Assembly: GCF_000425705.1 (NCBI RefSeq)
Contig: NZ_AUDY01000009.1
Coordinates: 1-64,000 of the forward strand
Length of the DNA stretch: 64,000 bases
Origin: Halobacillus kuroshimensis DSM 18393
GTDB lineage: Bacteria > Bacillota > Bacilli > Bacillales > Halobacillaceae
Direction: 5' to 3'
A model generated the notes under the pieces. That model worked only from the letters and a program-made list of their open reading frames with translations, was not told the origin of the DNA and ran no database searches. Below are positions 16,328 to 25,295 of this stretch, one piece after another. Position numbers and translations under genes: made by a program. Position 1 is the first letter of the stretch. Each line of letters starts with the position of its first letter.

Positions 16328-17065
16328 TTATATTTTCAGGAATTGATCAACAGCTTCCGGCTTCAGAAGGTTTCCGACATAGAAAGAGCCGAAGTCGCCG
16401 TAGCGGGACGTGACTTCATCGAATCTCATTTCATACACGAGCTTTTTGAATTGAAGGACATCGTGAGCAAACAAGGTGACGCCCCATTCCCAGTCATCAA
16501 AACCGATGGAACCGGTGATGATCTGGCGGATTTTCCCGGCATACTGCCGGCCGGTCATGCCGTGAGCATACATCAGCTTCGCGCGCTCGTCTTTTTCAAG
16601 CACGTACCAGTTGTCATTGCCTTGTCTGCGCTTGTCCATTGGATAAAAGCAGATGTGATTCCATTTTGGAAGCTTCGGACGAAGACGGGCCTGGATTTCA
16701 GGATCTTCCTCGTTGGCGCTTCCCATATAATTGGAGAGCTCGACAACGGAGACATAAGAATAAGCTGGAGTGGTAAACTCAGCCAGTTTCGTTTTATTGA
16801 AGGCTGTTTCAATCTCATTCAATTCTTCCATCGTCGGACGGAGAATCATCATCATGAAGTCAGCTTTTTGACCGACAATCGTGTAGAGGGCATGGCTGCC
16901 TTCCTTGTTTTCTTCCGTGTGCTCCCATTGTCCGATCAGCTCACGGAATTCGGAAACGGCCTCTCCACGCTCCTCCTCGGAGGCGTACTTCCAGGCTGTC
17001 CAGTCCAATGTGCGGAAATCATGAAGGCAATACCATCCATCCATCGTTACTACTGCTTCTGGCAT
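16328..17065 (-). CDS. hemQ: Coproheme decarboxylase HemQ (chlorite-dismutase family)
   Basis: A 245-residue enzyme that performs the last step of the coproporphyrin-dependent heme pathway, turning coproheme into heme b. The catalytic Tyr141 lies in [10 protein letters not shown], and the proximal heme ligand His168 in [13 protein letters not shown]; both fit the Bacillus enzyme. The N-terminus has [12 protein letters not shown]. The start is set at 17065, behind AAAGGAG, giving the usual length; a longer frame to 17113 is open. It diverges from pta, the same order as in B. subtilis. Confidence 0.95.
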   Translation of the reverse strand: MPEAVVTMDGWYCLHDFRTLDWTAWKYASEEERGEAVSEFRELIGQWEHTEENKEGSHALYTIVGQKADFMMMILRPTMEELNEIETAFNKTKLAEFTTPAYSYVSVVELSNYMGSANEEDPEIQARLRPKLPKWNHICFYPMDKRRQGNDNWYVLEKDERAKLMYAHGMTGRQYAGKIRQIITGSIGFDDWEWGVTLFAHDVLQFKKLVYEMRFDEVTSRYGDFGSFYVGNLLKPEAVDQFLKI

Positions 17066-17322
17066 AGGATCATTCGCTCCTTTGTATAGCAAGTCGTTAG
17101 TTAAAAATTTCACATTCCCAATATAACATATTTTGATCTTCAGGCATTACAGAGGGGGCCGATATCCTGTGACAATTAAATGAAGGAATGACGGATGGCG
17201 TTTCCGGGTACAGATAAACTGGACAGAACCGTATGGAAGGAGAAAATTTGAAGGGAATTCCTTTCATTTATACACAAAAGACTTTATCATATATAACAGA
17301 AATGAAAATTGGAGGGTTAAGC

Positions 17323-18294
17323 ATGAGTAACCTATTTGATACAATGAAAGCTAAAATTGACGGAAAAGGTACAAAAATCGTACTTCCGGAAGCGATGGAC
17401 GAGCGTATTCTTACAGCTGCAGGCCAGCTGACTGCTGATGGTATGATCACACCTGTACTAGTCGGAGATAAAGCGAAAGTAGAACAGAAAGCGGATGAAC
17501 TGGGTGTGGACATTTCAGGCGCTGAAGTGTTGAACCCTGCGGACTATCCTGAATATGACGAGATGGTAGCAAGCTTCGTCGAACGTCGTAAAGGCAAGGC
17601 GACGGAAGAAAAAGCCCGTGAAATTCTTCAGGATGAAAACTACTTCGGTACGATGCTCGTATATATGGGCAAAGCGGATGGTCTTGTCAGCGGCGCGGCT
17701 CATTCAACAGCGGATACAGTACGCCCGGCTCTTCAGATCATTAAAACGAAACCCGGCATTAAGAAAACTTCCGGTGTCTTCGTCATGGTCCGTGAAGACG
17801 AGAAATACGTCTTTGCTGATTGTGCCATCAACATCAGCCCGGACAGCCAGGATCTTGCTGAAATTGCGCTGGCGAGTGCGGAAACAGCTGCCTTGTTCGA
17901 TGTGGATCCTAAAGTAGCGATGCTCAGCTTCTCCACGAAAGGTTCTGCGAAATCACCAGAAACAGAAAAAGTAGCAGAAGCATTGAATATCGCCAAAGAA
18001 CAGAATCCAGACCTCGTCATTGACGGTGAATTCCAGTTCGATGCTGCTTTCGTTCCTTCCGTTGCCGAGAAAAAAGCTCCGGATTCCCCTCTGAAAGGCG
18101 AAGCGAATACGTTTGTCTTCCCTAGTCTTGAAGCAGGTAACATTGGGTACAAGATCGCTCAGCGTCTCGGCGGTTTTGATGCGGTAGGTCCGGTCCTGCA
18201 AGGTCTGAACCAGCCGGTCAACGATCTTTCCCGCGGCTGTAGTGCAGATGACGTATACAAGCTGGCTATCATTACAGCAGCTCAATCTCTATAA
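17323..18294 (+). CDS. pta: Phosphate acetyltransferase
   Basis: A 323-residue phosphotransacetylase (EC 2.3.1.8) that converts acetyl-CoA and phosphate to acetyl phosphate during overflow metabolism. It begins SNLFDTMKAKIDGKGTKIVLPEA and holds DGLVSGAAHSTADTVRPALQ, NISPDSQDL, STKGSAKSPE and the C-terminal GPVLQGLNQPVNDLSRGC. The ATG at 17323 follows TTGGAGGG; the longer open frame from 17233 does not fit the family. It diverges from hemQ and is closed by a strong terminator. I looked for the cre site known upstream of B. subtilis pta and did not find a convincing one. Confidence 0.96.
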   Translation: MSNLFDTMKAKIDGKGTKIVLPEAMDERILTAAGQLTADGMITPVLVGDKAKVEQKADELGVDISGAEVLNPADYPEYDEMVASFVERRKGKATEEKAREILQDENYFGTMLVYMGKADGLVSGAAHSTADTVRPALQIIKTKPGIKKTSGVFVMVREDEKYVFADCAINISPDSQDLAEIALASAETAALFDVDPKVAMLSFSTKGSAKSPETEKVAEALNIAKEQNPDLVIDGEFQFDAAFVPSVAEKKAPDSPLKGEANTFVFPSLEAGNIGYKIAQRLGGFDAVGPVLQGLNQPVNDLSRGCSADDVYKLAIITAAQSL

Positions 18295-18304
18295 TAGAAC
18301 GCAG

Positions 18305-18344
18305 AAAAAAAGACTGCCGGCCTGGAGGCCGGCAGTCTTTTTTT
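18305..18344 (+). terminator. Terminator after pta
   Basis: An 18-base arm beginning AAAAAAAGACTGCC pairs perfectly with its partner around a TGGA loop and ends in a T-run (18338-18344). Confidence 0.9.
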
Positions 18345-18397
18345 CTGGTACTTGCTTAAAACGTTTGCAGTGGGAAGCGGGAATGTGCTGAAAACGC

Positions 18398-18425
18398 TTG
18401 ACTTTGGAGAGGATTCCATTAAAAT
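18398..18425 (+). promoter_or_regulatory. Sigma-A promoter of the iron transporter operon
   Basis: TTGACT (18398-18403), 16 bases, TAAAAT (18420-18425). The expected start near 18432 lies just before the Fur box. Confidence 0.6.
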
Positions 18426-18436
18426 AATACCTGGAA

Positions 18437-18451
18437 TGAAAATCATTATCA
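18437..18451 (+). promoter_or_regulatory. Fur box
   Basis: TGAAAATCATTATCA matches the 7-1-7 Fur consensus TGATAATNATTATCA with one mismatch. It lies at the expected transcription start of a ferric-iron ABC transporter operon, so iron-replete repression is expected. Confidence 0.85.
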
Positions 18452-18480
18452 TTTAAAATTTATATACAGGGGTGGACATG

Positions 18481-19590
18481 ATGAGGAACAAATGGTTGAT
18501 GTTAGGGTTAACGCTTCTACTATCCGTATTCGTACTGGCTGCATGCGGAGGGGGCGAACAGGAGGAAGATACATCTTCTGATCAGGAAACAGCAGACACA
18601 GAAGAAACAAGTGAAGAGAACGCTTCTGAAGAAACGGGTGGAGAAGTAAATCTGTACACCGGCCGTCATTACGATACAGATCAGGAGCTCTATGATACAT
18701 TTACAGAAGAAACGGGAATCGAGGTCAATGTCATTGAAGGGGATGATGACGAATTGATCGCCCGTCTTGATCGTGAGGGAGAGGCTTCTGAAGCCGACCT
18801 GCTGATCACCGCTGATGCCGGTCGTCTGCACCGTGCGAAATCGCAGGATCTGCTTCAGTCTTTGGAAAGCGACACACTGAATGAAAATATTCCGGAGAAA
18901 TTCCGTGATCCGGATAACAACTGGTTTGGTCTGACCAAGCGTGCGCGTGTCATTGCTTACCACAAAGAGCGTGTTGATGAAGAAAACCTTCAAACGTACA
19001 TGGATTTAACAAACGAGGAGTACCAGGATAAAGTCTTGATTCGTTCGTCCTCAAACATCTATAACCAGTCTCTTGTTGCTTCTATGATTGCAACGGAGGG
19101 CGAAGACGCTGCCAAGGAATGGGCACAGGGAATCGTAGATAACATGGCTCGTGATCCTCAAGGAGGAGATCGTGACCAGGCGAAAGCTGTCGCTGCCGGT
19201 GAGGGTGATGTGGCGGTTATGAACACGTATTACCTTGGGAAAATGCTGAACTCAGAAGATGAGGAAGAAGTGAAAGTAGCTGAACAGCTGGGAATCATCT
19301 TCCCCAACCAGGATTCTACAGGAACTCATGTCAACATCAGCGGCATTGGTGTGACAGCAAGCAGCAAGAATACTGAAAACGCTCAGAAATTCATTGAGTT
19401 CCTGTCTGGTGAGGAAGCGCAGAAGCAATTTGCTGAAGCCAACTACGAATATCCAGTAAATCCAGACGTCGAAGCTTCTGAACTGCTTCAAAGCTGGGGT
19501 GAGTTCAAAGAGCAGGACATTTCCCTGAATGAACTTGGAGAAAACAACGACCGCGCCATTCAGATTATGAATGAAGTCGGCTGGAAATAA
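18481..19590 (+). CDS. Iron(III) ABC transporter, substrate-binding lipoprotein (FutA/FbpA type)
   Basis: A 369-residue lipoprotein. A signal peptide ends in the lipobox LAAC near residue 22, followed by an acidic Glu/Asp/Ser/Thr linker of about 35 residues that tethers it to the membrane. The binding domain starts VNLYTGRHYDTDQELYDTF and holds LIRSSSNIYNQSLVASM and AVMNTYYLGKM, typical of ferric-binding proteins whose tyrosines hold iron. The ATG at 18481 is best spaced behind AGGGG; 18478 is also possible. A promoter and Fur box lie upstream and a terminator directly downstream, so the permease gene may be expressed at a lower level. Confidence 0.93.
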   Translation: MRNKWLMLGLTLLLSVFVLAACGGGEQEEDTSSDQETADTEETSEENASEETGGEVNLYTGRHYDTDQELYDTFTEETGIEVNVIEGDDDELIARLDREGEASEADLLITADAGRLHRAKSQDLLQSLESDTLNENIPEKFRDPDNNWFGLTKRARVIAYHKERVDEENLQTYMDLTNEEYQDKVLIRSSSNIYNQSLVASMIATEGEDAAKEWAQGIVDNMARDPQGGDRDQAKAVAAGEGDVAVMNTYYLGKMLNSEDEEEVKVAEQLGIIFPNQDSTGTHVNISGIGVTASSKNTENAQKFIEFLSGEEAQKQFAEANYEYPVNPDVEASELLQSWGEFKEQDISLNELGENNDRAIQIMNEVGWK

Positions 19591-19595
19591 GAACG

Positions 19596-19628
19596 AACCG
19601 CATCATGCCCGTCATGATGCGGTTTTTT
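19596..19628 (+). terminator. Hairpin terminator between the binding-protein and permease genes
   Basis: AACCGCATCATG pairs with CATGATGCGGTT around CCCGT, followed by TTTTT. An internal terminator like this usually gives more binding protein than permease. Confidence 0.8.
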
Positions 19629-19672
19629 CTATACAAAACAGTTGAGAACTGTTATCATTATTACGGACTCAA

Positions 19673-19712
19673 CCTTGAATGAAGCAAGCCTCCAGGCTTT
19701 TTTCATTCAAGG
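19673..19712 (+). promoter_or_regulatory. Strong hairpin over the first possible start codon of the permease gene
   Basis: CCTTGAATGAA (19673-19683) pairs perfectly with TTCATTCAAGG (19702-19712). Inside it AAGCC (19686-19690) pairs with GGCTT (19695-19699) around a TCCA tetraloop. The ATG at 19679 lies within the left arm. The structure could block that start or form part of an attenuator. Confidence 0.65.
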
Positions 19713-19723
19713 CTGAGGGACTG

Positions 19724-21385
19724 GTGGAAAAGGACGTGTCCTCTTTGAATGTACGGCGAAGACTTCCTGCTTATAGAAATGGCTGGTCAATACTCAGTTT
19801 CATTATTGTCATCTTGATTCTCATCCCCAATGTGACGATCTTATTCAATTTCTTCACAGAAAAAGCTGAAAATTGGGGCCATATTACAGAATATATACTT
19901 CCGGATTTATTGAAAAACACTGGTCTGCTTATTGCTTTCACAGGGCTGTTGACCATTATCATAGGCACAAGCCTCGCCTGGTTGATTTCTGCTTATGATT
20001 TCCCGTTGAAAAAGTTTTTTAAGTGGGCGCTTATTTTACCGCTTGCCATCCCGCCTTATATTGCCGGATATACGTATAACGGGATATTGAATTACACAGG
20101 GGTGATTCAGACGACACTCCGGAATACGTGGGGCATCGAAGTGGAACAGAAATACTTTGATATTCTCAATCTTCCTGGTGCTGTTTTTATTTTCACTCTT
20201 TTTCTATATCCATACGTGTATACGATTACAAGAGCTTTTCTGGCCAATCAGTCAGCATCGTTAATAGAAAACGCACGTCTGCTGGGAGGTTCGCCGCTGG
20301 AAGTGTTTTTCAGGGTGGTCCTGCCGGTTTCCCGGGGAGCCGTTGTCGGGGGCGTCAGTCTCGTTCTTCTGGAAGTTCTGAATGATTATGGTGTCGTCCA
20401 GTACTTTGGCGTTCCTACATTCAGTACGGCCATCTTCCAGACATGGTTCGGCATGAATGACTTGAATTCAGCGATTAAATTATCAGCGACATTGATGTTT
20501 ATCGTTTTTTCTATCCTGATTTTGGAGAAATTGCTGAGAGGCCGAAAGAAATACGCAGCTACGACGGCAAAAGCCCGGCCGCTCCGTGCCATTCCATTAA
20601 GCGGGGGGCGAGGCTGGGCGGCTTTCAGTTATTGTCTGGCCATCTTTCTGCTGGGTTTTCTCATCCCTTTGATTCAGCTTGTAGACTGGATGTTCTTAAC
20701 CTTCGAAAAAGTGGCTTCGTCTGAATTTTTAACGTTGATCTGGAATTCCCTGTTCGTATCCTTGACGGGGGCCCTGCTTATTGTCTTCTTTGCAGTGATC
20801 ATCGGCAACTTTGCCCGGACGCATCAAAGCCGGCTTTCGAAATCTGCAGCCAAAGTGACGATTCTCGGCTATTCGATCCCGGGAGCGGTCATTGCGGTCG
20901 GCATCAGTACCGTGTTTATTGATCTCGACAGTGGACTTTCCCGTTTCTATGAAATGACAGGGGTGGAAAGCCGGTTGTTTTTAAGCACCAGTATAGTGAT
21001 CCTGATATCTTCCTATATCATCCGGTTTCTGGCTATTGGCTACAATTCCGTTGAATCCGGCTTTGATAAAATCGGAAACAAATATACAGAAGCCTCACGG
21101 ATGCTGGGGATGAATATGACGAAGACCTTTTTTAAAGTGGACGTAAGAATGCTGCGGGCACCGCTGATCAGCGGGTTTCTGCTTGCCTTTATTGAGATCA
21201 TTAAAGAACTTCCGCTCACGTTGATCCTGCGTCCGTTTAACTTTGGAACGCTGTCGACCAATGCTTTTAAATATGCCAGTGATGAGCAGATTCATGAAGC
21301 GGCGTTGTCTTCTCTTATCATAGTCCTCATCAGTGCAGCCGCTGTCTTTATTTTTCATCAGGTCTTAGAAAAGGAGTCGAATTGA
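19724..21385 (+). CDS. Iron(III) ABC transporter, two-domain permease (FbpB type)
   Basis: About 553 residues with some twelve hydrophobic segments in two homologous halves, each with a binding-protein-dependent transport loop (ENARLLGGSPLEVFFRVVLPVSR in the first, EASRMLGMNMTKTFFKVDVRM in the second). It forms the membrane channel for ferric iron. The start is uncertain: GTG at 19724 follows GAGGGA, while the ATG at 19679 has no ribosome site and is buried in a hairpin. The ATPase gene starts one base after its stop. Confidence 0.88.
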   Translation: MEKDVSSLNVRRRLPAYRNGWSILSFIIVILILIPNVTILFNFFTEKAENWGHITEYILPDLLKNTGLLIAFTGLLTIIIGTSLAWLISAYDFPLKKFFKWALILPLAIPPYIAGYTYNGILNYTGVIQTTLRNTWGIEVEQKYFDILNLPGAVFIFTLFLYPYVYTITRAFLANQSASLIENARLLGGSPLEVFFRVVLPVSRGAVVGGVSLVLLEVLNDYGVVQYFGVPTFSTAIFQTWFGMNDLNSAIKLSATLMFIVFSILILEKLLRGRKKYAATTAKARPLRAIPLSGGRGWAAFSYCLAIFLLGFLIPLIQLVDWMFLTFEKVASSEFLTLIWNSLFVSLTGALLIVFFAVIIGNFARTHQSRLSKSAAKVTILGYSIPGAVIAVGISTVFIDLDSGLSRFYEMTGVESRLFLSTSIVILISSYIIRFLAIGYNSVESGFDKIGNKYTEASRMLGMNMTKTFFKVDVRMLRAPLISGFLLAFIEIIKELPLTLILRPFNFGTLSTNAFKYASDEQIHEAALSSLIIVLISAAAVFIFHQVLEKESN

Positions 21386-21386
21386 T

Positions 21387-22103
21387 ATGTATGTTGAAAT
21401 CAAAGATCTCTGTTTTGGGTATACCAACTCGAAAGAACGAACCGTCCACGATTTTAACCTGGATATTGAGCAGGGCGAAATCATTTCCATCCTGGGAGAG
21501 AGCGGCAGTGGGAAAAGTACCGTCCTCCGCCTCCTATGTGGTTTGGAAATCCCTGAAAAAGGGACGATCCACATCGCAGGCCGCACGATGACAGATGACC
21601 GGACGTTTGTAGCTCCTGAAAAAAGAGGGATCGGCATTGTCTTTCAGGATTATGCACTGTTTCCGCATATGACGGTTTATGAGAATGTGAAATTCGGATT
21701 GAAAGCGTGGAAGAGGAAGGATCGCAGCCGCAGAGTGCAGGAAGTGCTGGAGCTTGTGAACATGGGGGACTACTCAAAACGGTATCCCCATGAACTGAGC
21801 GGAGGACAGCAGCAGCGGATCGCTTTGGCTCGGTCGCTTGCGCCGGCACCGGAGCTGCTGTTGTTAGATGAACCATTCAGTAACCTTGATGCGGATCTGC
21901 AGGTGAAAATAAGAAACGAGCTGAAAGCCATTCTTAAGCAAACAGGAACGACCTGCATTTTTGTGACGCACGACCGGGAGGACTCCCGCGCCCTGGCAGA
22001 CCGTATGGTTACGATGAGGGATGGGGCATCTTATGATTGGGACTCCTTATGTACGACACGTGAAGAAGAGAGTCAGAAGCCTGAGCTGGTTCGGCTGAAA
22101 TAG
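21387..22103 (+). CDS. Iron(III) ABC transporter, ATP-binding protein (FbpC type, short)
   Basis: A 238-residue ATPase. Walker A is GESGSGKST (about residues 37-45), the Q-loop is VFQDYALFPH, the signature is LSGGQQQR and Walker B is LLLLDEPFSNLD, followed by the switch histidine in VTHDRED. FbpC proteins are normally near 340-350 residues; this one lacks the C-terminal regulatory/TOBE-like part, as do some Gram-positive relatives. AAAAGGAG lies before the ATG and overlaps the end of the permease gene. It ends the fut-like operon at a bidirectional terminator. Confidence 0.92.
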   Translation: MYVEIKDLCFGYTNSKERTVHDFNLDIEQGEIISILGESGSGKSTVLRLLCGLEIPEKGTIHIAGRTMTDDRTFVAPEKRGIGIVFQDYALFPHMTVYENVKFGLKAWKRKDRSRRVQEVLELVNMGDYSKRYPHELSGGQQQRIALARSLAPAPELLLLDEPFSNLDADLQVKIRNELKAILKQTGTTCIFVTHDREDSRALADRMVTMRDGASYDWDSLCTTREEESQKPELVRLK

Positions 22104-22106
22104 GTA

Positions 22107-22150
22107 AAAAGCGCTCGACATCCTCAGCGGAGGTGGTCGAGCGCTTTTTC
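22107..22150. terminator. Bidirectional terminator between the iron operon and lipL
   Basis: AAAAAGCGCTCGAC (22107-22120) pairs perfectly with 22137-22150; both strands end in T-runs. It overlaps the last codons of lipL. Confidence 0.85.
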
Positions 22151-22972
22151 ATTGCGTTTGACGATTTGATCGAACCGTTTTTGGAACCATTCAATTTCCG
22201 TGTCGTTCAGTGGATCGGTCACAATGTGGCCGGAAAGTTCGTACAGCTTCGTCAAGATTCTGTCCCGGACATCCGCTACAGTAAGGGGGGTGTCGAGCAG
22301 CTCATTGAGAGAAGCCATGACAGACGGCTCGATATCCGGATAGGTGAATCGTGTTTCTTCATTCCTTTTTCCAATTTCATAAAAGTGCTTCAGCAGGGAG
22401 GCTCTTTCAGCTCCGCTCCCCGTGACATCCAGATAGATCTGCACAGCGGACCCGTTTTTCACCCGGCGTTGGGAAATGCCGGCAAATTTCTTCCCGTTGA
22501 TGCTGAGATCATAGGTGCCCGGACAGTAGGACCGGGTGATTTCATACGCTTCAATCTCATCAGTCACATCCTGGAACAGGTAGTGGATAAATGAGACCAT
22601 CGCATCGTAGCCTTCATGGATGTTTACTTCCTTTGAGTCTGGGAAAATGAAGGAGAGGTTCATGACACCTTCATCCAACACGACGGCAAGGCCGCCGGAG
22701 TTACGGACGACGACCTGGTAGCCGCCGGCTTTCAAATATTCGATGGCTTCATCGATGTAAGGCAGACGGGCATCAGGAATTCCGAGGACGACGGTATTAT
22801 GATGCACCCATAAGCGGGCCGTCGTCGGACTGATGCGCTCTCCGACGGAGATGGACAGGGTGTCGTCCATGGCGAACGACTGAAGAGCTGAAAACGAAGG
22901 TCCAAGACTGCTTTGATCGATGAAGCGGTAGGTATTGGTTTTTAATAAGGTATGGATTGTACTCATGCACAT
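22124..22972 (-). CDS. lipL: Octanoyl-[GcvH]:protein N-octanoyltransferase LipL
   Basis: A 282-residue amidotransferase of the lipoate-ligase fold. It moves octanoyl groups from GcvH to the E2 subunits of 2-oxoacid dehydrogenases during lipoate assembly. The catalytic Cys150 lies in RSYCPGTYDLSINGKK, the same number as in B. subtilis, with Lys162 following; VVRNSGGLAVV is the substrate loop. AAAGGAG six bases before the ATG at 22972 decides the start. Its usual neighbour pta is separated from it by the iron transporter operon. It is transcribed opposite to ywfO. Confidence 0.92.
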   Translation of the reverse strand: MCMSTIHTLLKTNTYRFIDQSSLGPSFSALQSFAMDDTLSISVGERISPTTARLWVHHNTVVLGIPDARLPYIDEAIEYLKAGGYQVVVRNSGGLAVVLDEGVMNLSFIFPDSKEVNIHEGYDAMVSFIHYLFQDVTDEIEAYEITRSYCPGTYDLSINGKKFAGISQRRVKNGSAVQIYLDVTGSGAERASLLKHFYEIGKRNEETRFTYPDIEPSVMASLNELLDTPLTVADVRDRILTKLYELSGHIVTDPLNDTEIEWFQKRFDQIVKRNEKALDHLR

Positions 22973-23197
22973 TCGAACTCCTTTACATACAGCACCATCT
23001 ATTATAGCAAATATCGGTTGTTGCATGAATAAGTGAACCAATGTAAAATCTCCGATGGGTTAAAAAAGTCTTCAGGCAAAAAGGGATAGGGACAGGGAAG
23101 AGACCTCTCCCCTGTCATTTTTTGTCTGTCAAGACGTTTTTTTGTCGGATATAAAGGTATATAATAGTTAAAAATGTCGTCAGGAAAGGACAAGCGG

Positions 23198-24493
23198 ATG
23201 GCTTATCGTGATGAGAAACTAAGTGAAGAAAAAGTATTTAAAGACCCGGTTCACCGTTATGTCCATGTACGGGAGCGGGTCATATGGGATTTGATCGGAA
23301 CGTCTGAATTCCAGCGGCTGCGACGTGTGAAGCAGCTGGGAACTTCCTATTTGACGTTTCATGGAGCAGAGCACAGCCGCTTCAACCACTCGCTCGGTGT
23401 GTATGAAATTGTGAGACGGATTATTGAGAACTTCAAGGACCGGCCGCATTGGAACCAGGAGGAGAGACTGCTCTGTCTTTGTGCGGCTCTTCTGCATGAC
23501 CTCGGCCACGGCCCGTTCTCCCATTCCTTTGAGAAGGTGTACAAACTGGATCATGAGGAATTCACCCAGGCGATCCTGCTTGGGGATACGGAGGTCAATC
23601 AAGTTCTCCGCCGTGTGGAAAAAGGATTTCCGAAAAAGGTCGCCGATGTCATTAACAAAACGTATGAAAATAAGCTGGTGGTCAGTTTGATCTCCAGCCA
23701 GATTGACGCCGACCGGATGGATTACCTGCAGCGTGATGCTTACTTCACGGGGGTCAGCTATGGTCATTTCGATATGGAGCGGATTCTCAGAGTCATGCGT
23801 CCGATGGAAGATCAGGTCGTAGTGAAGGAAAGCGGCATGCATGCGGTGGAAGATTACATTATGAGCCGGTACCAGATGTACTGGCAGGTTTATTTCCACC
23901 CGGTCACCCGCAGTGCGGAAGTCATTTTGACGAAGATTCTGCACCGGGCAAAAGAGCTGTATGACGATGGCTATACATTCAAGCTGGAACCGGTCCATTT
24001 CCTTTCCTTTTTTGAAGGGAAACCGAGCTTGAAGGAGTATTTAGCTTTAGATGAAGCCGTTGTGCTTTACTATTTCCAGATGTGGATGGAAGAAGAGGAC
24101 GATGTGCTGAGTGACCTCTGCCAGCGGTTCGTGAACCGGCGGCTGTTCAAATACATCGAATTCAATCCGAATGCCCAGATGAATGAATGGATGGAGCTGT
24201 ATAAGCTGTTCACCAAAGCGGGATTGAACCCGGATTATTATCTTGTCGTGGATTCCAGTTCCGACCTGCCTTATGACTTCTACCGCCCCGGCGAAGAAGG
24301 GGAGCGCCTGCCGATTCATCTGCTGCAGCCAAGCGGTGAACTGAAGGAGCTGTCCAGACTTTCGGATATCGTCGAGTCGATTTCCGGGAAGAAACGGACG
24401 GATCATAAGCTGTATATTCCTCTCGACCGCCTTGAGGAAATGTCCAATCGAAGTAAAACGAAGAAGCGGATTATGGAAATATTGTTTGGATAA
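23198..24493 (+). CDS. ywfO: HD-domain phosphohydrolase YwfO (SAMHD1/dGTPase-like)
   Basis: A 431-residue HD protein that probably hydrolyses dNTPs. The metal site is formed by His64 (SRFNHSLGVYE), His100-Asp101 (LLHDLGHGPFSHSFE) and the Asp in SSQIDADRMDYLQRDA near 165-170. The C-terminal half holds accessory helices. The ATG at 23198 is chosen because AGGAAAGGA lies seven bases before it. A TATAAT -10 element at 23160-23165 lies upstream. ywgA follows after 13 bases in the same operon. Confidence 0.92.
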   Translation: MAYRDEKLSEEKVFKDPVHRYVHVRERVIWDLIGTSEFQRLRRVKQLGTSYLTFHGAEHSRFNHSLGVYEIVRRIIENFKDRPHWNQEERLLCLCAALLHDLGHGPFSHSFEKVYKLDHEEFTQAILLGDTEVNQVLRRVEKGFPKKVADVINKTYENKLVVSLISSQIDADRMDYLQRDAYFTGVSYGHFDMERILRVMRPMEDQVVVKESGMHAVEDYIMSRYQMYWQVYFHPVTRSAEVILTKILHRAKELYDDGYTFKLEPVHFLSFFEGKPSLKEYLALDEAVVLYYFQMWMEEEDDVLSDLCQRFVNRRLFKYIEFNPNAQMNEWMELYKLFTKAGLNPDYYLVVDSSSDLPYDFYRPGEEGERLPIHLLQPSGELKELSRLSDIVESISGKKRTDHKLYIPLDRLEEMSNRSKTKKRIMEILFG

Positions 24494-24506
24494 GGAGTGA
24501 ACCTCC

Positions 24507-25007
24507 ATGTTGGAGAATCATGCGAAGTTGATGCAGTTTTTTTCAAGCACGGAAGAAATCGTCGGAAGGAAGAAACTGCAGAAGATGATCTATATCTTGA
24601 AAAAGTGTGAAATCCCATTTGAGGAACGGTACCAATTCCACTTTTACGGCCCCTATTCAGAGGAACTTACGCTCCGGGTAGAGGAAATGTGCAATCTGGG
24701 ATTTGTAACGGAAACGAGAGAAGAAAAAAAGAATTATTACCAGTACCGCTATCAGCTGACGGACAGCGGCCGCGATTTTCTCAAGCATTATGAAATGGAC
24801 CTGCCGCCTTTGAATCAGCACATTGATCTGATGAATGAACGGAGCTCAAGGTTTTTAGAGCTCGTTTCAACGATGCTTTTCTTCGAGGACCTGCCGAAAG
24901 AAGAGGTCGCCGAAAAAGTGTTTACAGTCAAGAGTGCCCAGAATTATTCAGACGAGGACATTGAAGAAGGCTGGACCTTCATCGAAACGATCCGCGGTAT
25001 GCATTAG
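24507..25007 (+). CDS. ywgA: YwgA family protein
   Basis: A 166-residue soluble protein of the conserved Bacillaceae YwgA family. It starts LENHAKLMQFFSSTEEIVGRKKLQKMIYILK and has FHFYGPYSEEL, a pattern shared with proteins that act beside toxins or DNA-binding factors, but no function is known. It follows ywfO by 13 bases with a good ribosome site (AAGGAG), and the pair is probably one transcript. Confidence 0.85.
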   Translation: MLENHAKLMQFFSSTEEIVGRKKLQKMIYILKKCEIPFEERYQFHFYGPYSEELTLRVEEMCNLGFVTETREEKKNYYQYRYQLTDSGRDFLKHYEMDLPPLNQHIDLMNERSSRFLELVSTMLFFEDLPKEEVAEKVFTVKSAQNYSDEDIEEGWTFIETIRGMH

Positions 25008-25059
25008 ATAGGTTAGATAGGAATGAAAAGTACGTGTCCATTGGAGTTGCCTTTATGTC

Positions 25060-25275
25060 GTGTGGGTGGTCACGCTCCGCGCAGACGACGTGCGAAAGGG
25101 AAATGGATGTATGAATCGAGAAAAGAAAAAATTGAGCGCAGTTTCTTAGATTGGAAAGAACGATGTGGACTGCGTTACTGCCGTTAGATTGTCCTTCACC
25201 TGGCCCGAGCGTATGTGTGGAGGGCAGTCTTTTTTATGCTCCTGGAGGAAAAAGCTTGCAGAGAAGATCAGGACT
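25060..25275. repeat. Decayed composite repeat (traces of A and B)
   Basis: GGTCACGCTCCGC near 25067 resembles the first bases of repeat A, and GCTCCTGGAGGAAAAAGCTTG near 25235 resembles repeat B. They occur in the same order as at 3116-3439, with about 100 bases missing. A hairpin-like GGACTGC/GCAGTC pair and TTTTTT lie between them. The B-like trace runs into the leader of the next gene. Confidence 0.4.
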
Positions 25276-25295
25276 GCCTGGGAAAGGACGAGAAA

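Noticed and set aside
16343-17089. A 248-codon plus-strand frame opposite hemQ
   Set aside because: It shadows hemQ, which has all its active-site residues on the minus strand.
18388-18402. CTGAAAACGCTTGAC as a cre site near the iron operon
   Set aside because: The right half does not fit the consensus, and the bases overlap an obvious -35 element.
19645-19670. A second Fur box before the permease gene
   Set aside because: TGTTATCATTATTAC shares bases with Fur sites but has too many mismatches in the 7-1-7 alignment.
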